From Rickettsiales bacterium (GTDB lineage: Bacteria; Pseudomonadota; Alphaproteobacteria; Rickettsiales; CANDYO01): a DNA stretch of 6,877 bases. The notes beneath the pieces are model-generated. The model was not told the origin of the DNA. It did not search any database and saw only the letters and a list, made by a program, of their open reading frames with translations. Position numbers and translations under genes: made by a program. Positions 1-6,566 of the stretch are shown one piece after another. Each line of letters opens with the position of its first letter. Position 1 is the first letter of the stretch. The stretch is taken from NCBI GenBank assembly GCA_947424995.1, contig CANDYO010000108.1, positions 1 through 6,877 of the forward strand, written 5' to 3'.

Positions 1-818
1 AATCACGCCTTAAGATTTCTGATATTTTTATATATAAAAATATTGGGTTGTTATTACCTATAATAACCCAAACTAAAAACATTTATCGGCCTATTGTAAA
101 ATTAAATAACGCTGATACAAAGCAAAATATATTTATGATACATCCAGGGGCTGCTGGATGTGAAGTGTATGCTTCTTTAGCTGATGTATTGTCTAATACT
201 TTTAGCTGTTATGGAGTGGATTCATATAATTTGTATAATGAAAGTAAAATAGAAAATTTACACGAGCTCGCAAAATATTATTTATCACATATTGACAAAA
301 TAATGATGGAAACTCTTCAAGAAGAATATATTCTACTCGGTTGGTCGCTTGGAGGGCAAATTTCATTAGAAATAGCATGTATTTTAGAGCAAAAAAGTAA
401 TACTAGAATTAAAGTGTGTTTATTAGATTCCGTGCTGAATGATAGTCATTTTGCATCTTTACAAAATAAAAGTAATAGTGAAAAATCTAAGATTGAGTAT
501 AGAAACTATGGAATTTCACAAGGATATGATAAGTTATATTTAGAAAACATTATATCAAACATAGATATAGAAAATAAACTATTTGAACATAAAATATCTT
601 CAATATTAGTTAAGACTCATGTACTACTATTTAAGGCAATGCTTTATGATGAAAACCATTGTAATAACTATCTCTCTACTTTAGAGTATAATAATGTAGA
701 TCTCGTCCTTAAAAATAAATCTAATATTAAATTAATTAGAGTAAATAATGCTTATCATAGAAATATATTAGATCAAAAAGAGTTACTACTTGCTAACATT
801 ATTGAGTTTTGTACATAA
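1..818 (+). CDS. C-terminal end of a nonribosomal peptide synthetase: carrier-domain tail plus thioesterase (5' partial)
   Basis: The reading frame is open to the left edge (first whole codon at 3), so the TTG at 48 is not a real start and the gene begins outside the window. The first codons read SRLKISDIFIYKNIG, which matches the last helix of a peptidyl-carrier domain (DxFxxxxxI-type ending). A type I thioesterase of the alpha/beta-hydrolase fold follows. Its N-terminal motif is IHPGAAG, and the nucleophile elbow is GWSLGG with Ser at codon 100 counted from position 48. A likely Asp is at 127 (LLDS) and a likely His at 237 (AYHRN), so the triad looks complete. In this family the domain releases the finished peptide from the carrier arm by hydrolysis or cyclisation in the cytoplasm. 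The product cannot be told from this end. A hybrid polyketide/peptide synthase would look the same here. The stop is TAA at 816-818, and the next gene is convergent. Confidence 0.85.
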   Translation, partial: SRLKISDIFIYKNIGLLLPIITQTKNIYRPIVKLNNADTKQNIFMIHPGAAGCEVYASLADVLSNTFSCYGVDSYNLYNESKIENLHELAKYYLSHIDKIMMETLQEEYILLGWSLGGQISLEIACILEQKSNTRIKVCLLDSVLNDSHFASLQNKSNSEKSKIEYRNYGISQGYDKLYLENIISNIDIENKLFEHKISSILVKTHVLLFKAMLYDENHCNNYLSTLEYNNVDLVLKNKSNIKLIRVNNAYHRNILDQKELLLANIIEFCT

Positions 819-831
819 CGCTAAAAAATTA

Positions 832-859
832 TTGACTTATGAAAGGAAAAAATTATTAA
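832..859 (+). promoter_or_regulatory. Weak sigma70-like promoter before the hairpin cluster
   Basis: TTGACT (832-837) is followed after 16 bases by TATTAA (854-859). A transcript starting near 866 would run through the three hairpins at 892-944, but no plus-strand gene follows. In such AT-rich DNA a match of this quality can easily be chance. Confidence 0.25.
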
Positions 860-886
860 TAAAGCAATAAATGTGATTAAATTTTA

Positions 887-993
887 GTGGCCGAAAAGAT
901 TAGCTTTTCGCTGACAAGCAAATTGTCGCATAAGAAACCTTATGGTAAATCAATGCTCTAGAAGCCTTAAAAATCCTCGTTTTTTATGACCAC
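887..993. other. Intergenic cluster of three consecutive hairpins (possible structured RNA or palindromic repeat)
   Basis: Three small inverted repeats sit one after another between two convergent genes. The first is CGAAAAG/CTTTTCG (892-898 with 904-910, loop 5). The second is GACAA/TTGTC (913-917 with 923-927, loop 5). The third is CATAAG/CTTATG (929-934 with 939-944, loop 4). GTGG at 887-890 could also pair with CCAC at 990-993 and enclose the group. A near-exact 10-base repeat, AGAAACCTTA/AGAAGCCTTA, lies at 933-942 and 960-969. No stem is followed by a proper T-run, so these are not classical intrinsic terminators in either direction. I do not recognise a tRNA or a known riboswitch. The cluster could be a small RNA, a dispersed palindromic repeat, or a transcription barrier between the convergent genes. 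Confidence 0.4.
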
Positions 994-1005
994 AAAGAAA
1001 ACACG

Positions 1006-2730
1006 TTATGGAAAATTAAGTTTAATTTCTTCATGAACTAATTCCATTTGCTTACCACAGAATGCTAAACCAATCGCTAAAATATTTTTCACATCATGCT
1101 GTTTAAAAATTTGAAAATATTGTTTGTCTTTTATTTGCTCTAAAGCTTCCTCAGCTTTGCTCATCAAATCTTTTGCTTTATTAACCGCCTTGAACTCTAG
1201 CAATATTCCATTATATTGTTTATTCTTCGGAATAAGAATTACATCAAAACGTCCTAAACCAGATTCTTGATTAGAATTAATAATATAATTATCTCTTAAA
1301 CCAACCACTAATCCCAACACAAAAACATGAAATATTTGCTCAGAAGTGTTGCTATTAAAATCAAAATAACTACCAGTTTGCAAAATATATGAAGATAAAT
1401 GGGCTTTAAACCTATCTATTTCACCACATGCTAAACTTCGCACTAACTTATCATATGAATCTAAACTAATAGCTTTGCTAAACCAATGCTCAACTATTTT
1501 ATCATAAACGATACCAACCTCTTTGTTAGGTATAGAAATCTTAGCTATTAGCCTACTACCATGCAATTTGGTAGATAAAACGTTTAAATACCCTGCATAT
1601 AACAATAAACTCCACAGAGCTTCTTCCTGCGTCTCTAAATCTGCAAAGACAAGGTTTTCTGATAATGGTTGTTCAATGCTATTGCCTTGTAGTAACTCTT
1701 CAAATTGATGTTTTATATCTATTTTTGCTTTACTAAGTAATACTGCAATTAAATCATTACTTGAAGTGTTAAGCCAATGCTGCCCAAGCTTACCATGATT
1801 TCTTAAACAACTAATTATCGACCATGGATTATATAAAGTGTATTTTCCTATCTGATATCCATTATACCATTCTTTAATTTCTTGAAGTGGTACTTCCTGC
1901 TTTGTTTCAGTTATTAATTTGATTACTTCTGTTTCTGTAAAGCCAAAATACTGTCCATATTTCTCTCGTAAAAGAGAATAAACCTCAAGATTGTTTATTC
2001 CTGAGAATAGGCTTTCTTGTGCAACCCTAGTAATGCCTGTAACAATTGCTTTCTGTATTATCTTATTATCCTTCAGCGCTTGTCCTAAAATTCCACGCAT
2101 AAAGGTAATCATTTTAGGATAATATCCTTTTAAGTATGCTGTTTGAATGGGTGTGTCATATTCGTCTATTAAGATAATTGGCAACTTTTTATATTTTCTT
2201 TTCATATATAAAGCTAATTTCTTAATTGCGCCTTGAATATGTGATTTACTCGCCTCTTCATTTAGTAACTGAGCAAATATCTTTTTTTCATGTTCATAAA
2301 GAATATTTTCTTCAAGCAAATATTGATGTTCAGTATATAGTTCACTTATTAAGGTAGCAACCTTATCTTTAGCATCTTTAAAAGTATCTTCCTTAATTTC
2401 ATTGAAAGTTATAAAGATAACAGGATGTTGATTTTGATGTTTTTTACAAAAATTTATATCTTGTGAAATAGCCAAGTTCTTAAATATGTTTTCTTTTTGA
2501 GGAAAGTTTTGTTGTAAAAAATAATATAGCATGGAAAGGTTTAATGTTTTTCCAAAGCGTCTTGGTCGTGTTATTAATATAACTTCGGCACTGTCATTAA
2601 TGATTTCTTTTATAAAATGACTTTTATCTGCAAAATGACACTTGCTATTAATTAATTTAAGAAAATCACTAATACCATAAGGAACTTTAACATCATTCTC
2701 TATATATTTATTATCAATATCATTTAGCAT
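1006..2730 (-). CDS. AAA-ATPase-like / PD-(D/E)XK nuclease-like protein, catalytically intact copy
   Basis: This 574-residue protein has the two-part architecture known as AAA-ATPase_like (PF09820) followed by a PDDEXK_9/DUF1703 nuclease-like domain. The variant P-loop TRPRRFGKT is at residues 54-62 with Lys61. Walker B is ILIDEYD at 186-192 with Asp189 and Glu190. The family motifs TGITR (231-235), SGINN (243-247) and WYNGY (288-292) follow. The C-terminal domain keeps Asp496 (GRFDV) and Glu512-x-Lys514 (EFK), the metal-binding and catalytic set of the PD-(D/E)XK fold. Length is normal for the family, whose cellular role is not established; DNA cleavage powered or gated by ATP is an inference. 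It is the second gene of an operon, 6 bases after the stop of its paralogue, with no clear Shine-Dalgarno sequence, so translational coupling is plausible. The chosen ATG gives an N-terminus similar in length to the paralogue's. The family is often spread by horizontal transfer among intracellular bacteria. Confidence 0.9.
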   Translation of the reverse strand: MLNDIDNKYIENDVKVPYGISDFLKLINSKCHFADKSHFIKEIINDSAEVILITRPRRFGKTLNLSMLYYFLQQNFPQKENIFKNLAISQDINFCKKHQNQHPVIFITFNEIKEDTFKDAKDKVATLISELYTEHQYLLEENILYEHEKKIFAQLLNEEASKSHIQGAIKKLALYMKRKYKKLPIILIDEYDTPIQTAYLKGYYPKMITFMRGILGQALKDNKIIQKAIVTGITRVAQESLFSGINNLEVYSLLREKYGQYFGFTETEVIKLITETKQEVPLQEIKEWYNGYQIGKYTLYNPWSIISCLRNHGKLGQHWLNTSSNDLIAVLLSKAKIDIKHQFEELLQGNSIEQPLSENLVFADLETQEEALWSLLLYAGYLNVLSTKLHGSRLIAKISIPNKEVGIVYDKIVEHWFSKAISLDSYDKLVRSLACGEIDRFKAHLSSYILQTGSYFDFNSNTSEQIFHVFVLGLVVGLRDNYIINSNQESGLGRFDVILIPKNKQYNGILLEFKAVNKAKDLMSKAEEALEQIKDKQYFQIFKQHDVKNILAIGLAFCGKQMELVHEEIKLNFP

Positions 2731-2736
2731 ATTTAT

Positions 2737-4443
2737 TTACCCATTCATTTTAGCTGAGAATGATATATTTTCACTAACAATCTCTAGCTGCCTTTCCCAA
2801 AAAGTTAAGCTAATTATTAACACCGATGAAGTATCATTTTCAATAAAATATTGTTTTATCTGCAATGGATCATCAGAGCTTTTGATTTGGTTCAACATCT
2901 CTTTAGCTTTCACTTTCAGTAATACAGGCATTTCAACAACATTAAAAAGAAGTATGATTCCATTTGATTGTTTATCTTTAGGCATAAATAGCATTTTAAT
3001 ACTACGGCTTATTTCATCCTTGAGATTTATCAAATAATCATTCTGCAACTCCTGTGCCAAACCTAAAATTATACAACTTAATACTTGCTCTAATGAATTA
3101 GAAGCCTCAACAAAATCCTTTTCAAGCTCTGACATATAAGTTGTAAATATTGACCTAAATTTTTCAGTTGTATCGTTATGTATGCTTTGAATCAATGCTC
3201 CAAATGAAGCTGTATTAGCGATCACTGTAAACCATCTTCTAATTATCTCTGCATATATTTCTAATATTTCTTGGTTAGCAATTACTAGACTAACATTATT
3301 TCTTCCATCAACCAACTCACTTGATAAAACCTGTAGATAACCATTATAGTAAAGAAACAGAAAGAATTCATCTCCGTAGATAGGCAAATCAGGAAAATAG
3401 AATCCTTCTTCTAAGCACAGTGTTATAGCATTTCCTTGTAATAGATCTACAAATGAGCGTTTAACGTAAGGTGGAGTATGTTTAAAAAAGAATTGCAGTG
3501 AATTAAATTTTTTTTTATTTAGCCAGTAAGATTTTAGAGCTCCTAAATTTGCTAAACAATGTAATGTGGAATAAGGATTATATAATTTATCTTCACCAAT
3601 CTTATAGCCATTATACCATTCTTTTATGGCGCTAATATTTATAGATAACCCTGTACTTTCTATTAATTTTCTTACTTCATCTTCTATAAAACCAAAATAT
3701 TTGCTATAACGACTGCTAAGCATAGTTTTAACCCAGATATTATTCAACTGCGAATCTAAGCTTTTAGCTGATATTCTTGTAGCACCTATTACTATTGCCT
3801 TTTTTAAAAAGGAATTATCTTTTATTGCTGCTCCAAGTATACTACGCATAAAAGATACCATTTCTTCATAATAACCACCCAAATATGCCTCTTGAAATGG
3901 TATATCATAATCATCTATTAATAAAATTGGATTTTGCCCAAATTTATTAGATAAATATTCGGTTAGATACTCCAATGAATGCCCTAGTATTGTTTTATCA
4001 GAGGTTTGACCTACTATTTCCATAAAATTTTTTGTTTCATATTCGTCTAGATCTTCTAATAAATAATTATGTTCGGTATATAATTCACTAACTATTTTTT
4101 GAATATCATTAAGTGAGCTTTGAAAAGACTCTTTACCAACATTTTTGAATGAAAGATAAATTACGGGATAATGGTTTTGATGTTTTTGACAAAATTCTTT
4201 ATCATTTAAAATAACTAATCCTTCAAATAAATTATTGTATTGCTTATCATTGGATAAAAAATATTTTAACATAGATAGATTAACTGTTCTACCAAAACCA
4301 CTTGGTCTGGTTATTACGATAGCTAATGCACTATCATTCATTACTGCTTTAATAAAAAGACTTTTATCTACAAGTTGAAAATCATTTTTTACCAATTCGC
4401 TAAAATCACTCATCCATATTGGTAAATTTTTTCCATCATTCAT
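2737..4443 (-). CDS. AAA-ATPase-like / PD-(D/E)XK paralogue with degenerate active sites (probable pseudoenzyme)
   Basis: This 568-residue protein aligns along its whole length with the downstream gene. Shared motifs include SELYTEH (119-125), KEWYNGY (274-280), LYNP (287-290) and LLQGN (334-338). The catalytic positions differ. The P-loop reads RPSGFGRT (46-53), so Arg52 replaces the nucleotide-binding Lys. Walker B reads IDDYD (176-180), with Asp178 in place of Glu. In the nuclease-like domain Lys483 replaces the metal-binding Asp, Leu499 the Glu and Asn501 the Lys. The frame is nevertheless uninterrupted, which suggests selection for a non-catalytic role such as a partner, regulator or decoy; that role is inference. 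It is the first gene of the two-gene operon, behind a promoter-like site at 4482-4510. No good Shine-Dalgarno sequence precedes the ATG. An A9 run in the coding strand (plus-strand T run 3508-3516) could permit slippage. Confidence 0.88.
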   Translation of the reverse strand: MNDGKNLPIWMSDFSELVKNDFQLVDKSLFIKAVMNDSALAIVITRPSGFGRTVNLSMLKYFLSNDKQYNNLFEGLVILNDKEFCQKHQNHYPVIYLSFKNVGKESFQSSLNDIQKIVSELYTEHNYLLEDLDEYETKNFMEIVGQTSDKTILGHSLEYLTEYLSNKFGQNPILLIDDYDIPFQEAYLGGYYEEMVSFMRSILGAAIKDNSFLKKAIVIGATRISAKSLDSQLNNIWVKTMLSSRYSKYFGFIEDEVRKLIESTGLSINISAIKEWYNGYKIGEDKLYNPYSTLHCLANLGALKSYWLNKKKFNSLQFFFKHTPPYVKRSFVDLLQGNAITLCLEEGFYFPDLPIYGDEFFLFLYYNGYLQVLSSELVDGRNNVSLVIANQEILEIYAEIIRRWFTVIANTASFGALIQSIHNDTTEKFRSIFTTYMSELEKDFVEASNSLEQVLSCIILGLAQELQNDYLINLKDEISRSIKMLFMPKDKQSNGIILLFNVVEMPVLLKVKAKEMLNQIKSSDDPLQIKQYFIENDTSSVLIISLTFWERQLEIVSENISFSAKMNG

Positions 4444-4481
4444 ACTATTTATCTAATACCTTAGCTGTAAATTTATTTGTT

Positions 4482-4510
4482 ATTATAGCTCATTTATTTA
4501 TATTTCTCTA
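4482..4510 (-). promoter_or_regulatory. Promoter-like site for the ATPase-pair operon
   Basis: On the minus strand, TAGAGA (4505-4510) lies 17 bases upstream of a perfect TATAAT (4482-4487). The predicted start falls about 30 bases before the ATG at 4443, leaving a short leader. The site overlaps the end of the transposase-derived remnant (stop at 4494). The -10 is perfect and the -35 matches at 4 of 6 positions. Confidence 0.5.
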
Positions 4511-4778
4511 GAATCTTCTGTATTATATTATATATTTTAGTGTTTTCATAAGAAATGGTGTGACCGTAAAGATGAGCGCTTGTGATAGTCTTACTTGTTG
4601 TAGTAATTTTGTAATTAAATAGAAAATCAATTTGATTTAATAAATTTTGTTCAAGATGATTATAAGAAGTTTAATAATATTGAGTTAAAGCTTTATAGAT
4701 TTGAACCTCTATTTTTTGTCAATAAAAATCAATAGATAACATAAATACTTGTCTAGGTGGTAATTGATACTGAGTATA
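4494..4778 (-). pseudogene. Stop-interrupted continuation of the Tn3-type transposase remnant
   Basis: This stretch between the ATPase operon and the DUF4158 fragment holds no intact gene. Read in exactly the same frame as the DUF4158 fragment, it is broken only by TGA at 4719-4721 and TAA at 4671-4673, and ends at TAA 4494-4496. The segments between stops look coding: YQLPPRQVFMLSIDFY, then QKIEVQIYKALTQYY, then a 58-codon open stretch. The first two, and the LEQNLLNQID that begins the third, resemble the region after DUF4158 in Tn3 TnpA, where a proline-containing strand is followed by E-rich helices and a leucine-rich helix. The last part (HLYGHTISYENT and after) does not clearly fit TnpA. 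It looks somewhat like the catalytic-His end of an alpha/beta hydrolase, so a junction with another decayed gene is possible. The assignment rests on pattern resemblance only. Confidence 0.4.
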
Positions 4779-5159
4779 TTATGAAATATGTTTTTCTAAT
4801 TGTTTAGAAGCCAATTGAGCAAATGATTCCCATCTCAGAAGTTTTAATATTTTTTCCTTATGTTCTTGTAATATTCTTTTTTGATAAGTCTTAAGGCAAA
4901 TTTCTTCTTGTTTTATATGAATAAATTTAGAAACATGTTCAATGCCTTTAACTCTAAATCCATGAGGTAAAAAAAATTTACCATTAGCTTTGAAATAACC
5001 AAGTTGTAAGATGAACCCAAGCATGTTTGTTGGATTAGATAAATTTCCTATGATTTTTAAAGCTTCTAGATCAAACTTAAAGAAAACAACTCGTTCTTTT
5101 GCATCAAAATTAGAAGGAGAATTATAAAGAGGGGCTGGGATAGTTATATTACGTTCCAA
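4779..5159 (-). CDS. N-terminal DUF4158 fragment of a Tn3-family transposase (probably non-functional)
   Basis: The 126-residue frame resembles the DUF4158 domain that opens Tn3-family TnpA proteins. Residues 22-30 (KERVVFFKF) match the opening region. NPTNMLGFILQLGYFKANGK (41-60) matches the diagnostic stretch, usually R-x-x-x-N-x-LGF-x-x-QL. The helices around YQKRILQEHKEKI (92-104) match the end of the domain. Complete TnpA proteins are near 1,000 residues, so the catalytic DDE domain is absent. The frame stops at TAA 4779-4781 and continues as a stop-interrupted remnant. The only available start is a TTG at 5157-5159 without a Shine-Dalgarno sequence. No ATG occurs between it and the upstream in-frame stop at 5235-5237, which also suggests a damaged 5' end. 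The fragment is divergent from the tyrosine recombinase gene. A separate non-transposase role for the lone domain cannot be excluded. Confidence 0.7.
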   Translation of the reverse strand: MERNITIPAPLYNSPSNFDAKERVVFFKFDLEALKIIGNLSNPTNMLGFILQLGYFKANGKFFLPHGFRVKGIEHVSKFIHIKQEEICLKTYQKRILQEHKEKILKLLRWESFAQLASKQLEKHIS

Positions 5160-5214
5160 GATATAATTAAAAACATAAAATTGTTGAGTAGGATAGTATA
5201 TTAAAACATATGTA

Positions 5215-5243
5215 TTGACAAGAAGCGTATTAACTTATATAAA
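5215..5243 (+). promoter_or_regulatory. Near-consensus promoter for the tyrosine recombinase
   Basis: TTGACA (5215-5220) and TATAAA (5238-5243) are separated by 17 bases. A transcript would start near 5250, about 28 bases before the ATG at 5278. On the other strand TTGTCA (5216-5221) overlaps the same -35 and, 17 bases on, faces TACTAT (5193-5198), so a back-to-back promoter toward the transposase fragment is possible but weaker. Confidence 0.6.
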
Positions 5244-5277
5244 TACCCTATAAATAATTAATAGAAAAACTGATAAA

Positions 5278-6498
5278 ATGTCTAAAATTAAACAACCTTT
5301 ACCAATCTTTGACTCGCGTGAATATATAGAAAATCAAAATGATTTTTCTCATTTAAGCTCAGAATATAATCTTGAAGACATTCAAAAAGCTAAAATGTTT
5401 TTGAATTTTTATAAAGGAAGTGTTGGAACCTATAACGCTTACAGAAATGAAATTGAACATTTATTTCATTGGTGCAGCTTAATAGCGAAGAAAACTCTAA
5501 AAAAACTAAAACGTGAAGACATTGAAGATTTTATTCGATTTTGTCAGGATCCTCCAAAGCAATGGATTGGCACTCATAAACCACTAAAATTCATAGAACA
5601 AGATAAAGTCCGTGTACCTAATCCTATATGGAAGCCTTTCATAGTCAAAGTAAGTAAAGCAGCCCATCGCAAAGGAGAAAAACCTAATATTAAAGATTTT
5701 GAACTTACTCATAGCGCTTTAAAGCAGCTTTTTGCTATAATTAGTAGTTTTTATAATTATTTACTGCAAGAAGAATATGTATTGATGAATCCTATAGCAT
5801 TAATTAGACAAAAGAGCAAATTTATCCGTAAGATTCAAGAAAAACCTAAGATCAGAAGGCTATCAGAGTTACAATGGCATTATGTCATTGAAAAAGCAAA
5901 AGAATTAGTAGGCGAACAAAGTGATGATTATAGTGAGCGCACTCTTTTTATAATGTCAGCCCTATATTTAATGTATTTAAGAGTTTCAGAATTGGTAGCT
6001 AGTACAAGATGGACGCCAAAAATGAATGATTTTGCTTGTGATAGCGATAACAATTGGTGGTTTACTACGGTTGGTAAAGGGAATAAACAAAGACAAATCG
6101 CTGTAAGCGATAGTATGCTCGAAGCTTTAAAACGTTGGCGTAGACATTTAAAACTCTCCCCTCTTCCTTCAGCAGCTGATAATTCACCCTTGATTACTAA
6201 AGTTATTGGGAAAGGTCCCATAGTAAGTGCAACTTATGTTAGAAAAATTGTACAGAAATGTTTTGATCAAGCAATAGAGGATTTACAAAAAGATGGGTTC
6301 AATGAAGAAGCTGAGTCATTATTAACAGCAACTGTGCATTGGTTAAGACATACTGGGATTTCAGATGATGTTAAAATTAGACCGAAAGAACACGTACGAG
6401 ATGATGCTGGTCATAGTTCCAGTGCCATAACTGATAAGTATATTGATATTGAACTACATGAACGACATAGGTCAGCAAAAGGAAAACAATTAGCTTGA
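5278..6498 (+). CDS. Tyrosine-type site-specific recombinase (phage integrase family)
   Basis: This 406-residue protein has the usual two-domain layout: a helical SAM-like core-binding domain at about residues 35-175 and a catalytic domain at about 195-395. The catalytic residues are all visible: Arg235 in YLRVSEL, Lys267 in VGKGNK, His354 and Arg357 in HWLRHTG, His379 in AGHSSS, and the nucleophile Tyr388 in TDKYID. The spacing from the second Arg to the third motif (RDDAGHSS) fits a subfamily of about 400 residues found on plasmids and transposons. The enzyme cuts and rejoins DNA through a 3'-phosphotyrosine link; its target site is unknown. It diverges from a Tn3-type transposase remnant, so it may have been that element's resolution recombinase (TnpI- or TnpS-like) or an independent integrase. 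The start is the first in-frame ATG after a stop at 5251-5253, with a strong promoter upstream but no clear Shine-Dalgarno sequence. Confidence 0.93.
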   Translation: MSKIKQPLPIFDSREYIENQNDFSHLSSEYNLEDIQKAKMFLNFYKGSVGTYNAYRNEIEHLFHWCSLIAKKTLKKLKREDIEDFIRFCQDPPKQWIGTHKPLKFIEQDKVRVPNPIWKPFIVKVSKAAHRKGEKPNIKDFELTHSALKQLFAIISSFYNYLLQEEYVLMNPIALIRQKSKFIRKIQEKPKIRRLSELQWHYVIEKAKELVGEQSDDYSERTLFIMSALYLMYLRVSELVASTRWTPKMNDFACDSDNNWWFTTVGKGNKQRQIAVSDSMLEALKRWRRHLKLSPLPSAADNSPLITKVIGKGPIVSATYVRKIVQKCFDQAIEDLQKDGFNEEAESLLTATVHWLRHTGISDDVKIRPKEHVRDDAGHSSSAITDKYIDIELHERHRSAKGKQLA

Positions 6499-6522
6499 AG
6501 TTACCCAGTATTAAAATATGAT
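6495..6522 (+). promoter_or_regulatory. Candidate promoter for the toxin gene, overlapping the recombinase stop codon
   Basis: TTGAAG (6495-6500) spans the recombinase stop codon and is followed after 16 bases by TATGAT (6517-6522). The predicted start near 6529 would leave a leader of roughly 38 bases before the toxin ATG. The spacing is more sensible than that of the stronger-looking TTGACA/TATTAT pair just downstream. Confidence 0.35.
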
Positions 6523-6535
6523 GTTAGTAATTTTC

Positions 6536-6564
6536 TTGACATAATTAGGCCAATGGACTATTAT
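6536..6564 (+). promoter_or_regulatory. Consensus-like promoter abutting the toxin start codon
   Basis: TTGACA (6536-6541) and TATTAT (6559-6564) have a 17-base spacer, close to ideal for sigma70. The -10 box ends only two bases before the ATG at 6567. Normal initiation (about 6571) would therefore fall inside the toxin frame and skip that ATG. It may be fortuitous, may make a start-less transcript for a downstream gene, or may compete with the promoter at 6495-6522. Confidence 0.35.
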
Positions 6565-6566
6565 TC

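Noticed and set aside
48..50. TTG as the start of a stand-alone thioesterase
   Set aside because: The frame is open further left and encodes a carrier-domain tail, so this is an internal Leu codon.
892..910. First hairpin as an intrinsic terminator for the peptide synthetase gene
   Set aside because: The stem is not GC-rich and no T-run follows it on either strand.
1523..1708. Plus-strand open frame of 61 codons
   Set aside because: It lies antisense within the intact ATPase gene, has no recognisable domain, and is explained by that gene's codon use.
4547..4555. CATAAGAAA shared with the hairpin cluster at 929-937
   Set aside because: Nine A-rich bases are expected by chance in this composition, and the flanking bases do not match.
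4624..4638. Palindrome AAATCAA-T-TTGATTT as a possible operator
   Set aside because: It lies inside the coding-like transposase remnant, is entirely low-complexity A/T apart from one C and one G, and is not near a promoter for any gene.
5131..5168. GGGG-started stretch resembling a Tn3 terminal inverted repeat
   Set aside because: Its orientation would place the element on the recombinase side while the stretch itself lies inside the transposase fragment, and no matching second end is visible.
5928..6221. Minus-strand open frame of 97 codons
   Set aside because: It lies antisense to the catalytic domain of the tyrosine recombinase and shows no family motif.
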